A stretch of 64,000 nucleotides of DNA from the NCBI RefSeq assembly GCF_014203535.1, contig NZ_JACHJI010000004.1, positions 558,001 through 622,000 of the forward strand. Direction: 5' to 3'. The DNA comes from Streptomyces griseomycini. Its GTDB lineage: Bacteria; Actinomycetota; Actinomycetes; Streptomycetales; Streptomycetaceae. Of the stretch, positions 26,358 through 34,655 are shown piece by piece; positions within the stretch are counted from its first letter, which is position 1, and every line of letters begins with the position of its first letter. The notes under the pieces are model-generated. The model saw only the letters and a list, made by a program, of their open reading frames with translations. It did no database searches and was not told the origin of the DNA. Made by a program: the position numbers and the translations under genes.

Positions 26358-27184
26358 GTCTCTCCCAGCAGTGTCTCGATGTAGGTCAGTGACTTCCGAG
26401 GCGTGAGGGCCTGTGCCCGGATGATCCCATAGCGCAGTTCGAGGATCTGGATCTCTCTGCGGTCCGAGGTCAACCGGCTGACGAGCTGAATGTCGCTGTG
26501 CCCCACGGTGGCACCGTCCTTGAGTCGCAGCAGATGGAAGGGACCGTCGAGTCCGCCGTTGTCCTCGGAGTCCAGCGGCAGTACTTGGAACTCGACGTTC
26601 CGCATCTGACCGACCTCCAGCAGCCGTTCGAGCTGGCGTCGCAGGACCATCTTGCCCCCGACGGGCCGTCGTAGCGCAGCCTCGTCGTGCACGAAGTTGA
26701 AAGCCGTGCCGACCTGCCGGTCGCCGATGATCTCCTGTCGGGCCAGCCTGGCGTTGACCAGTTGGTCAACCTCTTCCTCGGTGAAGGCCGGCCGCCGCGA
26801 CCGGAACACCGCCCGCTGGTACTCCTCGGTCTGCAGCAAGCCGTTGACCACGGAGTTGTCATAGGCGCAGATCTCGACGGCCTCCGCCTCCAACTTCGCG
26901 AGATCCCGCACCTTCTTCGGGAACCGGGCCTTCTCCACGTCCTTCTTCAGCCCCGCGACGAGGCCGCCGGCCTCGAGGACGCGATCGGCCGCGTCGAGGA
27001 ACTCCTCCGCCGGCGCCCGGCGTCCGCGCTCGACGGACGAGACCTGCTCCTCGCTGTACCCGATGTGCGTGCCGAGGGCGGCCTGGGTCAGCCCCGTCCG
27101 CTCCCGGCACATCTTGATGACCCGCCCGACGGTCCGCAGGACGGCCGCCGACTCCTCGTCCGCCCCGTAGGGTTCCACGCTCAT
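26354..27184 (-). CDS. XRE-type regulator with DUF5753 (Scr1 family)
   Basis: A 276-residue protein with an N-terminal helix-turn-helix (TQAALGTHIGYSEEQVSSVERGRR, split here as TQAALGTHIGYSE and VERGRRAP, about 25-60). A long C-terminal DUF5753 domain (about 95-270) includes LLQTEEYQRAVFRSR and RRPVGGKMVLRRQLERLL. This is the usual partner of DUF397 proteins. The ATG at 27184 has GGAGGTG upstream. It leads a three-gene chain with two ATGA overlaps. It is divergent from an ATP-binding (RsbW-like) gene, a common arrangement in Streptomyces. Confidence 0.9.
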   Translation of the reverse strand: MSVEPYGADEESAAVLRTVGRVIKMCRERTGLTQAALGTHIGYSEEQVSSVERGRRAPAEEFLDAADRVLEAGGLVAGLKKDVEKARFPKKVRDLAKLEAEAVEICAYDNSVVNGLLQTEEYQRAVFRSRRPAFTEEEVDQLVNARLARQEIIGDRQVGTAFNFVHDEAALRRPVGGKMVLRRQLERLLEVGQMRNVEFQVLPLDSEDNGGLDGPFHLLRLKDGATVGHSDIQLVSRLTSDRREIQILELRYGIIRAQALTPRKSLTYIETLLGET

Positions 27185-27324
27185 GCCCCCACACCTCCGT
27201 GCTCCGCCCGGTGTCCAACACACCGCGGGTGCGGGACGTCACGCGGCACGACCCGGACAGGCCCGGACACCTTCCGTACGGCGCTCCCGGGTACGGCCGC
27301 CGGTACTGTTCACGGCGGATCCGG

Positions 27325-27798
27325 GTGACCACGCTGAGTGACATGAACGTCGAGACCGCCCCGGTGGACGGACACACCGGCCCCGCCCGCCACTTCCGCA
27401 TCCGCCTCTCGGCCACGGCCCGGGGCGCCCGGCTCGCCCGTCGCCTGACGGTCGCGCAACTCGTCGCGTGGGGCTGGCCGTACGACTGCGAGGGCAACCG
27501 CACGGCGTCGCTGCTCGTGGCCGAGCTCGCCGCGAACGCCGTACGGCACGGGCGGGTGCGGGGCCGGGACTTCGGCCTGCGCCTGACCGTGTACGCGGAG
27601 GACGCCACGCTGCGCATCGAAGTCACGGACGCCCGCCCGGACCGCCGCCCCCCGGCCCCCGGCACGCTCACCCCCGCCCCATTCGACACGGAGTCCGGCC
27701 GCGGCCTCCTCCTCGTCGAGGCGCTGTCGTCCCGCTGGGGCACCACCTGCGGGGACCCGTACACCAAGACGGTGTGGTGCGAAGTCCCGCTGGGGTGA
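27325..27798 (+). CDS. RsbW-like ATP-binding protein (HATPase_c)
   Basis: A protein of about 157 residues with the GHKL ATPase boxes: AELAANAVRHGR (N box, near 72), VTDARPDRRPP (G1 box), and SGRGLLLVEALSSRWG (G2 box, near 127). It resembles the many short Streptomyces anti-sigma-factor-like kinases. Starts at GTG 27325 (GGCGGA upstream) or ATG 27343 are both possible; the first is used here. It is divergent from the Scr1-type regulator, with about 140 bases between. Confidence 0.85.
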   Translation: MTTLSDMNVETAPVDGHTGPARHFRIRLSATARGARLARRLTVAQLVAWGWPYDCEGNRTASLLVAELAANAVRHGRVRGRDFGLRLTVYAEDATLRIEVTDARPDRRPPAPGTLTPAPFDTESGRGLLLVEALSSRWGTTCGDPYTKTVWCEVPLG

Positions 27799-28005
27799 CG
27801 GATGCCGACGAGCGGGCCGAGGGGGGCAGTGGGCGATGGGTGCCGGGGAGAGCCGGTCCCGCCTGATGCGCCTCCTCCGGCAGCACGCCCCGGCCGGTCA
27901 CGCGGATCCGCCCGGGCCCGCGACGGAGGAGAAGTCCTGCGTGAACCGCGCCACGCCTTGGGGATTCCGACCCTCCGGACCAGCCGGAGAATCCGTTCCG
28001 GCGCG

Positions 28006-28229
28006 ATGATGCGGATCCCGTTCCTGTCGGACCGGGACGGCCGGCCCGGAAGGTCCATCGAGGTGGGGGACGGGCGTGTCGGCAGTTGGACCGTGGGCGG
28101 GATCACGATCACGGACGAGTACGGCACCCGGCTGACTACTTCGATGCCGTGGCGGAGACGCCGACGAGGATCGCCGACGGAAACCATCCGGTCCGCGAGG
28201 TCGCCGAGGGCCGACTCCTCCGGTCGTGA
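28006..28229 (+). pseudogene. Possible decayed gene fragment in a 476-base gene-free stretch (27799-28275)
   Basis: Between 27799 and 28275 no intact gene is seen. From an ATG at 28006 one frame reads MMRIPFLSDRDGRPGRS and continues to about 28135 with coding-like composition. A shifted frame then reads DYFDAVAETPTRIADGNH and ends at a stop at 28229. This suggests one gene broken by a frameshift, but no family was recognised, so it may be chance. Confidence 0.3.
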
Positions 28230-28275
28230 CCCCGGTTCGGGTCTCGACGCCGATGATGCGCGGCCTGCCGTCGTC

Positions 28276-29181
28276 CTAGGAACGGGAGAAGGGCGCCCAG
28301 CGGGAGAGGGCGAAGCCGCTGCCCTCGCGGCGGATCTCGAAGGCGCCGTGGCCGGGCAGGTGGGCGGGGAGCACGAGGGCGTTGTGGTCGGCCGCGTAGG
28401 CGTACATCCGTGCCCGGCTGGCGCGGGCGCCGTCCTCGTCCTCCTCGAAGCAGCTGTTGAGGTGGGGCTCGTGGATCTGGATCGCGCCGTGCAGCAGGTC
28501 ACCGGCGAAGACCGCGCGGTCGCCCCCGGACTCGAGGTGGACGACCGAGGAGCCCGGGGTGTGCCCGGGTGCCGGTTCGAGCCGGAGGTTGGCGTCGATG
28601 ACGTAGGAGTCGTGCCAGGTCGTGACGAGCCCGGCGTCGATCACCGGCTGGACGCTGTCCTCGTAGACGTTCTGGTTGCCCCGGCCGAACCGGGTGCGGT
28701 GCAGGTGGTCGGGGTGCCAGTACGTCACGTCGGGCCGCGGCATGAGGTAGGTCGCGTTCGGGAAGGTGGGCACCCAGTCGCGTCCGTCCAGCCGGGTGTT
28801 CCAGCCGACGTGGTCGTCGTGCAGGTGGGTGTTGACGACGAGGTCGACGTCCTCCGGCCGGACGCCGGCCGCGGCGAGGTTGTCCAGGTAGTTCGTGTCC
28901 AGGTACGACCAGATCGGCTGCAGCGGACGGTACTTGCCGTTGCCCGCGCCGGTGTCGATCACGATGACCCTGCCTTCGCTGCGCAGCACCCAGGACTGCG
29001 TGGCGACGCGCGTCAGGCCGGTGCGGGCGTCCCAGTGGTCCGGGTCCAGCAGTGCGGCGTGCCGCTGCCATTCCTCCGGCTTGCTGCCGGGGAAGAACAC
29101 GTCGGTCGTCATCGGCGAGATGTCGGAGAACTCGATGACGCGGGTGATCTCGACGTCTCCCAGTCTCAGGGTGGTGGGCAT
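28276..29181 (-). CDS. MBL-fold metallo-hydrolase
   Basis: A 301-residue metallo-beta-lactamase-fold hydrolase. The metal-binding motif is NTHLHDDHVGWN (near 117-128), further ligands are in APGHTPGSS (near 210) and AGDLLHGA, and the last is in LPAHLPGHGAF near the end. It resembles the lactonase or quorum-quenching branch of the superfamily, but the substrate is not determinable. The ATG at 29181 has GGGAGAC upstream. It is divergent from an XRE regulator that may control it. Confidence 0.85.
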   Translation of the reverse strand: MPTTLRLGDVEITRVIEFSDISPMTTDVFFPGSKPEEWQRHAALLDPDHWDARTGLTRVATQSWVLRSEGRVIVIDTGAGNGKYRPLQPIWSYLDTNYLDNLAAAGVRPEDVDLVVNTHLHDDHVGWNTRLDGRDWVPTFPNATYLMPRPDVTYWHPDHLHRTRFGRGNQNVYEDSVQPVIDAGLVTTWHDSYVIDANLRLEPAPGHTPGSSVVHLESGGDRAVFAGDLLHGAIQIHEPHLNSCFEEDEDGARASRARMYAYAADHNALVLPAHLPGHGAFEIRREGSGFALSRWAPFSRS

Positions 29182-29334
29182 GTGTCTCCCTCGTTCGGAG
29201 CGGGGCTGTGGAGCGGCCTCCGCCGCGGGTCGTGCGATCGACTCTCCGGACCCCAGGCCGGGGTGACCAGTCCCGCTCCTGCCTACCCCTGACAGGTGCA
29301 GGCTGCGGGCGTCGCCGCCGCGCATACTGGGCCC

Positions 29335-30273
29335 ATGGACCGCAGATCACCGCTCGGCGAGTTCCTGAGGGTGCGGCGCGCGCAGTTGAGCCCGGACGAC
29401 GTCGGCCTGCCCCGGTACGGGGACCGGCGCCGGGTGCCCGGCCTGCGCCGGGAGGAAGTCGCGATGCTCGCGGGGGTCAGCGCCGGCTACTACACACGGC
29501 TCGAACAGGGACAGCCGGTCAACGCCTCGGCCGAAGTCCTCGACGCGATCGCGGCCGCCCTGCACCTGACCACGGCCGAGCGGGAGCACCTGCACGTCCT
29601 GTCGACGACGGGTCACCGGACCCGGCCGGCGACGCCCCGCGCGGAGCGCGTCTCCGCCGATCTGCGCATGCTGCTGGCCACCATGGACCACGTGCCCGCT
29701 CTCGTCGTGGGCCGCCGCAACGACGTGCTGGCCTGGAACAGGACCGGGCACGCCCTGCTCGCCGGGCACCTGGACCCCGCAGCGCCCGACGACCCCGACA
29801 CCCGCCCCAACCTGTCCCGGCTGGTCTTCCTGGACGCGCCCACCCGCGCCCTCTACCGTGACTGGCCCGCCAAGGCCCGCGCCGTGGTCGGCAACCTGCG
29901 CACCCTGACGGCCCGCAACCCGGGAGACACCCGCCTCGCCGCGTTGATCGGCGAACTGACTGACCACAGCCCCGAGTTCGTCGCCCTGTGGGCCGAACAC
30001 ACCGTTGATCCCTGCAGCCGCGACGTTCACGACCTGGCCCATCCGGTCGTCGGGGAACTCACCGTCACACAACAGGCGTTCCACGTCCCGCAGGAACCGC
30101 ACCAGTCCCTCGTCACCCTCACCGCGGAGCCCGGGTCCCCCTCCGCCGCGGCACTGACGGCGCTGCGGCAGGCGTGCGGCACCGGCGAGGGCGGTCGCGG
30201 CCCGGCGGGCCGGCGCGGCGTCCCCACGGCCGCCGGCACCTCACCGGCCCGTGACCGCGGCAGGGGTGCCTGA
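29335..30273 (+). CDS. XRE-type regulator with MmyB-like ligand domain
   Basis: A protein of about 312 residues. The N-terminal helix-turn-helix carries RRVPGLRREEVAMLAGVSAG and YYTRLEQGQ, the signature of MmyB/PAS-like XRE regulators. The C-terminal domain (about 100-270) has the family motifs DHVPALVVGRRNDVLAWN and WAEHTVDPCSRDVHDLAHPVVG. It is divergent from the MBL hydrolase and likely regulates it. A CATACT (29323-29328) just upstream of the ATG suggests leaderless transcription. The C-terminus ends in a low-complexity Gly/Arg tail. Confidence 0.87.
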   Translation: MDRRSPLGEFLRVRRAQLSPDDVGLPRYGDRRRVPGLRREEVAMLAGVSAGYYTRLEQGQPVNASAEVLDAIAAALHLTTAEREHLHVLSTTGHRTRPATPRAERVSADLRMLLATMDHVPALVVGRRNDVLAWNRTGHALLAGHLDPAAPDDPDTRPNLSRLVFLDAPTRALYRDWPAKARAVVGNLRTLTARNPGDTRLAALIGELTDHSPEFVALWAEHTVDPCSRDVHDLAHPVVGELTVTQQAFHVPQEPHQSLVTLTAEPGSPSAAALTALRQACGTGEGGRGPAGRRGVPTAAGTSPARDRGRGA

Positions 30274-30635
30274 CACTCCCGTCCGGCTCCGCGCTCTTGC
30301 CGGCCGTCGCCTGCTCGACGCGGGTGAGGACCGACCGCGGCCGCACACCGGCAGCCGCCGGCACCTGCGCGTCCGGCTCGACAAGCCCACCGGCGAACTC
30401 GCCTTCCACCCGTGCCGGTCACCGGGCGACAGTCCGACGCAGCCACTACCGGCAAAGAACTGTGGACGGAGCAGGGGGAGTTCACGTACCGTGTCGCTCG
30501 ACGCCCTGAGACGGACGGAAGGAGGCGAGTGCCGTGCGGTTCACACCTCTCCAGCGCTCCCCTTTCCGCTGTCCCGGCGTGCTTCACGAGTTCTGACCGG
30601 GAGCGCTCCAAGCAGCCCGTATCCCGGAGGAACCC
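30274..30635. other. Gene-poor 360-base stretch before a GNAT gene
   Basis: No full-length gene was recognised. The end of the stretch carries a short leader reading frame (30534-30596) with a strong ribosome site, described separately. Arginine-rich open frames in the rest look non-coding. Confidence 0.5.
30534..30596 (+). CDS. Possible 20-residue leader peptide upstream of a GNAT gene
   Basis: A GTG at 30534 follows a near-consensus ribosome site (GGAAGGAGG, 30518-30526). It opens a frame reading MRFTPLQRSPFRCPGVLHEF, then a stop at 30594-30596. The downstream GNAT ATG is 39 bases further, with its own GGAGGA. The strong site for so short a frame suggests a regulatory leader peptide or a small functional peptide. 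It could also be chance in GC-rich DNA. Confidence 0.35.
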   Translation: MRFTPLQRSPFRCPGVLHEF

Positions 30636-31535
30636 ATGACCGACCCGGTCATCCACCCGCTCTCCGCGAGCGACGCCCACCTCTTCGACGCTCTCCCCGA
30701 CCCGCTGGGCGCCCGTGAAGCCCATCGGCGTACCCGGTTCCGCCCCGACTGGAAGCGCGTCGCCCTGCGCGACGGCGAGGTCGTGGCACGCGGCGCGTGG
30801 TGGGGCGGCCCCGACGACTCGGAGCCCGTCAACATCAACTGGTTCGACGTGGCCGAGGGCGAGGAGGAGGCGGGGGCCGAACTCCTGCGCTCCGCCCCCT
30901 GGCAGGTCGAACTCGAGATCAACCTGCCCGGCGGCTGGCGGGACGAGCCCGGCCTGCGCCCGGCCGCCGAGGCACGCTTCTCCGCCGCACGCGCCGCCGG
31001 GTACGAACTCCTGGTGGAACGCTTCCTGTACCGCTGGACCCCGGAGCGAGGCCTGCCCGAGCGGCCCGGACGCCTGTGCTTCGGCGCCGAACCCGACGAC
31101 ACCGTGTTCTTCGACGCGTTGCGCCGCATCCACTCCGTGACCCTGGACGCCCACGCGCTCAAGGCCGTCGAGGAGGGCGGCCTCGACCAGGCCGCCCAGG
31201 AGGAACTCGACTTCTTCCGCTGGTGCCCCTCCCCGCGGGAGTGGTGGCGGACCGCGCACACGCCGGGGGGTGACCTGGTCGGCATCCACATCCCGGTCCA
31301 CAACCCCTCCGGACCGGCCATCGGCTTCATCGGAGTCGTCCCGGAACAGCGCGGTCACGGCTACGCCTACGACCTGCTCGCGGAGTGCACCCGTTTCCTC
31401 GTCGCACAAGGCGCGGAGTTCGTCAGCGGAGCGACGGACCGGGGCAACTTCCCCATGGCCGCCAACTTCGCCGAGGCCGGCTTCCCCGTCGTCAGCGAAC
31501 GCGTCAACTTCCACCCGGCGGGTCGAGCGGCCTAG
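30636..31535 (+). CDS. GNAT-family N-acetyltransferase (two-domain)
   Basis: A 299-residue protein. The C-terminal domain has the acetyl-CoA motif IGVVPEQRGHGYAYDLLAE (near 230) and ends with NFAEAGFPVVSERVNF, the typical strand 5 region. The N-terminal 150 residues look like a second, degenerate GNAT-type domain (WFDVAEGEEEAGAELLRS, LEINLPGGWRDEPG). The substrate is not known. The stop codon TAG is also part of a dispersed CTAG-headed repeat. Confidence 0.82.
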   Translation: MTDPVIHPLSASDAHLFDALPDPLGAREAHRRTRFRPDWKRVALRDGEVVARGAWWGGPDDSEPVNINWFDVAEGEEEAGAELLRSAPWQVELEINLPGGWRDEPGLRPAAEARFSAARAAGYELLVERFLYRWTPERGLPERPGRLCFGAEPDDTVFFDALRRIHSVTLDAHALKAVEEGGLDQAAQEELDFFRWCPSPREWWRTAHTPGGDLVGIHIPVHNPSGPAIGFIGVVPEQRGHGYAYDLLAECTRFLVAQGAEFVSGATDRGNFPMAANFAEAGFPVVSERVNFHPAGRAA

Positions 31536-31565
31536 GGCCTCTCGTTCGGATCATGCCGGGCTCGC
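31532..31565 (+). repeat. Dispersed CTAG-headed repeat, copy A
   Basis: It begins CTAGGGCCTCTCGTTCGGAT and continues to a shared GCCGGGCTCG end. The TAG is the stop codon of the upstream GNAT gene. It matches copies at 41414 and 62462, each at a stop codon. Confidence 0.7.
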
Positions 31566-31679
31566 GGGGGCGACACGGCACGCCGGAGCGGGACGAGCGG
31601 GCCCCGCGGAGGGCGCGGGGCGTGTACTACTCGTACTGCTCGGAGGACTTCCGCACACCCGGCGACTGGAGGGGGATCC

Positions 31680-32480
31680 GTGCACGATCTCGCGGACTCG
31701 ATCGAATCGATGGAACAACTCGCCGCCGTCTGGCGGATCATGGTGCTCGACCGGGACCCGGACGCGGACGTCCGTGACCTTCCGGGCATCGCCGTCCGGT
31801 GGGCCGACTGCCGCTTCGCCTTCTGGAACTGCGTCACGCTGACCGGTGTCGGCACGGGCGCCGGACTCGTGGGGCGGCGCCTGGAGGAGGCGGCGGAGAT
31901 CATGCGCTCGAAGAGCCGTCCGGGTTTCCTGTGGGTCTTCGAGGACCTCCTCGACGACGAGGCGCGCGCAGGGCTGGGGGCGGCCGCCGAGCGGGTCGGC
32001 CTCGCGTACGCCTTCCCCGGCACGGGCATGGCGGGAGACCTGCTGCCCCTCCCCGAACCGGACCACCCCGACCTGGCGTTCGTACGCGTGACCGGCGAGG
32101 AGCACCTGCGGGCCTTCGCGGACATCAACTCGCGTGCCTACGGGTTCCCGCCGGAGGACGGCCGTGACGGCCTCGTCCGCTCCGCGCTGTGGAAGGACAG
32201 GGTGCACGCTTACCTGGGCGTACGGGACGGCACCCCCGTGGCCTGCGCCGCCACGGTGGAGGCGCAGGGCCGCCTCTTCGTCCTGCTCGTCGCCACCGAC
32301 CCGGAGTGGCAGCGCCGGGGCTACGGGGAGGCGGTGACGCGCAAGGCACTGCACGAGGGCGCCCGGGCCACGGGAGCGACCCGGGCCACCCTGCACGCGA
32401 CCGCCGCCGGGGCGCCCGTGTACCCCCGCATCGGCTTCCGGCCGAACTCCCCGATGCGCTTCTACACCCTGAAGTCCTGA
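31680..32480 (+). CDS. GNAT-family N-acetyltransferase
   Basis: A 266-residue protein, with the GNAT domain in the C-terminal half. The motif VATDPEWQRRGYGEAVTRKA (near 205) is the acetyl-CoA loop and YPRIGFRPNSP the strand 5 motif. The N-terminal 130 residues (CRFAFWNCVTLTGVG and following) are probably a degenerate second GNAT repeat. The GTG start has GGAGGGGG upstream. The substrate is unknown. Confidence 0.82.
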   Translation: MHDLADSIESMEQLAAVWRIMVLDRDPDADVRDLPGIAVRWADCRFAFWNCVTLTGVGTGAGLVGRRLEEAAEIMRSKSRPGFLWVFEDLLDDEARAGLGAAAERVGLAYAFPGTGMAGDLLPLPEPDHPDLAFVRVTGEEHLRAFADINSRAYGFPPEDGRDGLVRSALWKDRVHAYLGVRDGTPVACAATVEAQGRLFVLLVATDPEWQRRGYGEAVTRKALHEGARATGATRATLHATAAGAPVYPRIGFRPNSPMRFYTLKS

Positions 32481-32502
32481 TCCGGCGGACCCGCCACGGC
32501 CG

Positions 32503-32652
32503 CTAGTGCACGACCTCCGGCCGCTGGCAGGGCGTCCACCAGCTGAGCAGACCCCAGATCCCGAGCGCGAGCACGCCCGCCGCGAGCGCCGCCACGACGG
32601 CGCCAGCGGCCGGAGGGAGGGCGCCCGCGCAGCCCACTCTCTCTTCTCGCAT
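32503..32652 (-). CDS. Small single-pass membrane protein (49 aa)
   Basis: A 49-residue protein, MREERVGCAGALPPAAGAVV at the start, with one hydrophobic span (AALAAGVLALGIWGLLSWW) and a short polar tail. It lies 41 bases downstream of the aminotransferase gene on the same strand, so it is probably co-transcribed. No family is recognised. The ribosome site is weak, which lowers confidence. Confidence 0.45.
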   Translation of the reverse strand: MREERVGCAGALPPAAGAVVAALAAGVLALGIWGLLSWWTPCQRPEVVH

Positions 32653-32693
32653 GCCGTGATCGACGCGACCGTCCGGCCGGCGGTTCCCGGTCC

Positions 32694-33902
32694 CTACTGC
32701 CGGTAGCCGCTCAGGAAGCGGCCGATGCGGCCGATCGCGGCCTCCAGGTCCTCCGCGTGGGGGAGGGTGAGGATGCGGAAGTGGTCGGGCCTCGGCCAGT
32801 TGAACCCGGTGCCCTGGACCACCTGGATCTTCTCCTGCAGCAGCAGGTCGAGGACGAACCTCTCGTCGTCGTGGATCTTGTGCACCTCGGGGTCCAGGCG
32901 CGGGAAGGCGTACAGCGCGCCCTTCGGCTTCACGCAGCTCACGCCGGGGATCTCGTTCAGCTTCTCCCACGCCACGTCCCGCTGCTCGCGCAGCCGCCCG
33001 CCGGGTGCGGTCAGCTCGCGGATGGACTGCCGGCCGCCGAGCGCGGCCTGGACGGCGTACTGGGCGGGGGCGTTGGCGCACAGGCGCATGGAGGCCAGCA
33101 TGGTCAGGCCCTCGAGGTAGTCCTTCGCGTGCTGCTTCGGGCCGGTGACCACCAGCCAGCCGGAGCGGAAGCCCGCCACCCGGTACGTCTTGGACAGGCC
33201 GCAGAAGGTGAGGACCACCAGGTCGGGGGCGAGCGCGGCGGCCGAGTGGTGCACGGCGTCGTCGTAGAGGATCTGGTCGTAGATCTCGTCGGCGAGGACC
33301 ATCAGGCCGTGCCGGCGGGCCAGGTCGAGGACGCCCTCGACGACCTCCTTCGGATAGACCGCGCCGGTGGGGTTGTTGGGGTTGATGAGGACCACGGCCT
33401 TGGTGCGGCCGGTGATCTTCGCGGCCATGTCGTCCAGGTCCGGGTACCAGTCGGCCTGCTCGTCGCACAGGTAGTGGACCGCCTTGCCGCCGGCGAGGGT
33501 CGTCACCGCCGTCCACAGGGGGAAGTCCGGTGCCGGGATGAGGATCTCGTCGCCGTCCTCCAGCAGGGCCTGCACGGCCATCGACACCAGCTCGGAGACG
33601 CCGTTGCCGAGGAAGACGTCGTCCACGTCCACCTCCAGGCCCAGGGTCTGGTAGCGCTGGGCCACCGCGCGGCGGGCGGAGAGGATCCCGCGCGAGTCCG
33701 TGTAGCCGTGCGCCTGGGGGAGCATCCGGATCATGTCCTGGAGGATCTCCTCCGGCGCCTCGAAGCCGAACAGCGCCGGGTTGCCGGTGTTCAGGCGCAG
33801 CACGCTGTGCCCCGCCTCCTCCAGCGCGTTGGCGTGCTCGATGACCGGGCCGCGGATCTCGTAACAGACCTCGCTGAGCTTGCTCGACTGCCGGAACTCC
33901 AT
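32694..33902 (-). CDS. Class I/II pyridoxal-phosphate aminotransferase (alanine/aspartate type)
   Basis: A 402-residue aminotransferase. The PLP lysine is in CGLSKTYRVAGFRSGW (near 240), the PLP-phosphate region is FLGNGVSELV (near 98), and INPNNPTGAVYP (near 170) is the fold-type I signature. It most resembles AlaT-type alanine-pyruvate/valine-pyruvate transaminases, as the N-terminus FRQSSKLSEVCYEIRGP is shared with that group. The start has GGAGGGGC upstream. It is divergent from an HxlR regulator with operator-like palindromes in between, so it may be under its control. Confidence 0.9.
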   Translation of the reverse strand: MEFRQSSKLSEVCYEIRGPVIEHANALEEAGHSVLRLNTGNPALFGFEAPEEILQDMIRMLPQAHGYTDSRGILSARRAVAQRYQTLGLEVDVDDVFLGNGVSELVSMAVQALLEDGDEILIPAPDFPLWTAVTTLAGGKAVHYLCDEQADWYPDLDDMAAKITGRTKAVVLINPNNPTGAVYPKEVVEGVLDLARRHGLMVLADEIYDQILYDDAVHHSAAALAPDLVVLTFCGLSKTYRVAGFRSGWLVVTGPKQHAKDYLEGLTMLASMRLCANAPAQYAVQAALGGRQSIRELTAPGGRLREQRDVAWEKLNEIPGVSCVKPKGALYAFPRLDPEVHKIHDDERFVLDLLLQEKIQVVQGTGFNWPRPDHFRILTLPHAEDLEAAIGRIGRFLSGYRQ

Positions 33903-33926
33903 GCGCCCCTCCGGTTTCTGGTGTTG

Positions 33927-33976
33927 CTTGGTTTTACCAAGTGGACGCTTGGAAAGTCCAACGACATGTCTAGACT
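33927..33976 (+). promoter_or_regulatory. Shared promoter region of HxlR regulator and aminotransferase with two palindromes
   Basis: CTTGG-TTTTA-CCAAG (33927-33941) and TTGGA-AAG-TCCAA (33949-33961) are perfect inverted repeats whose centres lie 21 bp apart. TTGGAA (33949-33954), a 16-bp spacer and TAGACT (33971-33976) form a plausible promoter placing the start at the ATG 33984, hence a leaderless message. The layout predicts autoregulation by HxlR. Confidence 0.6.
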
Positions 33977-33983
33977 GCGAGGC

Positions 33984-34610
33984 ATGCCACCTCGCCGAAG
34001 CTACGACCAGTACTGCTCCGCCGCCCGCGCGCTCGACGCCGTCGGCGACCGCTGGACCCTGCTGATCGTCCGCGAACTCCTCGCCGGCCCGCGGCGCTAC
34101 ACCGACCTGCACGCGGACCTGCCCGGCGTCAGCACGGACGTACTGGCCTCGCGGCTGAAGGACATGGAGCGCGACGGGCTGACGACCCGGCGGCGGCTGC
34201 CCCCGCCCGGCGCGGCGTACGTGTACGAACTCACCGCACGGGGGCGCGCGTTGCTGCCGGTGCTGCAGGCGCTGGGTGAGTGGGGGCAGGCCGGGCTGGG
34301 GGAGCGGCGGCCCACGGACGCGGTGCGGGCGCACTGGTTCGCGCTGCCCCTGCTGCGGGCGCTGCCGGGCGAGGGGCTGGTCGAGGTCCGGCTGGAGGAA
34401 GGGACGTTCCACCTGCACGTCGGCGCCGGGGACGGTCCCGCGTACGGCGACGGTCCCGCCCCCCGGGAGCCCGACGCCCGGCTGGTCCTGGACGCCGCGA
34501 CCCGTACGGCGATCAGCCGGGGCGAGCTGACCGTCGCCGACGCGGTGCGCGCCGGGCGGGTCGAGGTGACCGGCGACGGCACGCTCGCCAAGGCCCTGCG
34601 GGAGGGGTGA
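33984..34610 (+). CDS. HxlR-family transcriptional regulator with C-terminal SCP2-like domain
   Basis: A protein of about 208 residues. The N-terminal winged helix is typical of HxlR: YDQYCSAARALDAVGDRW, then TLLIVRELLAGPRRYTDL and VLASRLKDMERDGLTTRR. The C-terminal half (about 105-205) resembles a small lipid-binding (SCP2-like) domain with DGPAPREPDARLVLDAATR and ADAVRAGRVEVTGD. An alternative start at 33966 adds six residues, but the -10 element at 33971 favours 33984. It ends at a terminator shared with the convergent gene. Confidence 0.87.
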   Translation: MPPRRSYDQYCSAARALDAVGDRWTLLIVRELLAGPRRYTDLHADLPGVSTDVLASRLKDMERDGLTTRRRLPPPGAAYVYELTARGRALLPVLQALGEWGQAGLGERRPTDAVRAHWFALPLLRALPGEGLVEVRLEEGTFHLHVGAGDGPAYGDGPAPREPDARLVLDAATRTAISRGELTVADAVRAGRVEVTGDGTLAKALREG

Positions 34611-34619
34611 GGGAACGGC

Positions 34620-34646
34620 GGAAGGCCCGCACCGGGCGGGCCTTCC
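34620..34646. terminator. Bidirectional terminator between HxlR gene and secreted protein gene
   Basis: Perfect 11-bp arms (GGAAGGCCCGC / GCGGGCCTTCC) around a 5-base loop, lying between two convergent genes. Confidence 0.75.
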
Positions 34647-34655
34647 GACACTGCG

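Noticed and set aside
29289..29328. A full -35/-10 promoter for the XRE gene (CTGACA and CATACT)
   Set aside because: The spacing is 28 bp, too long. Only the -10 element close to the ATG is plausible.
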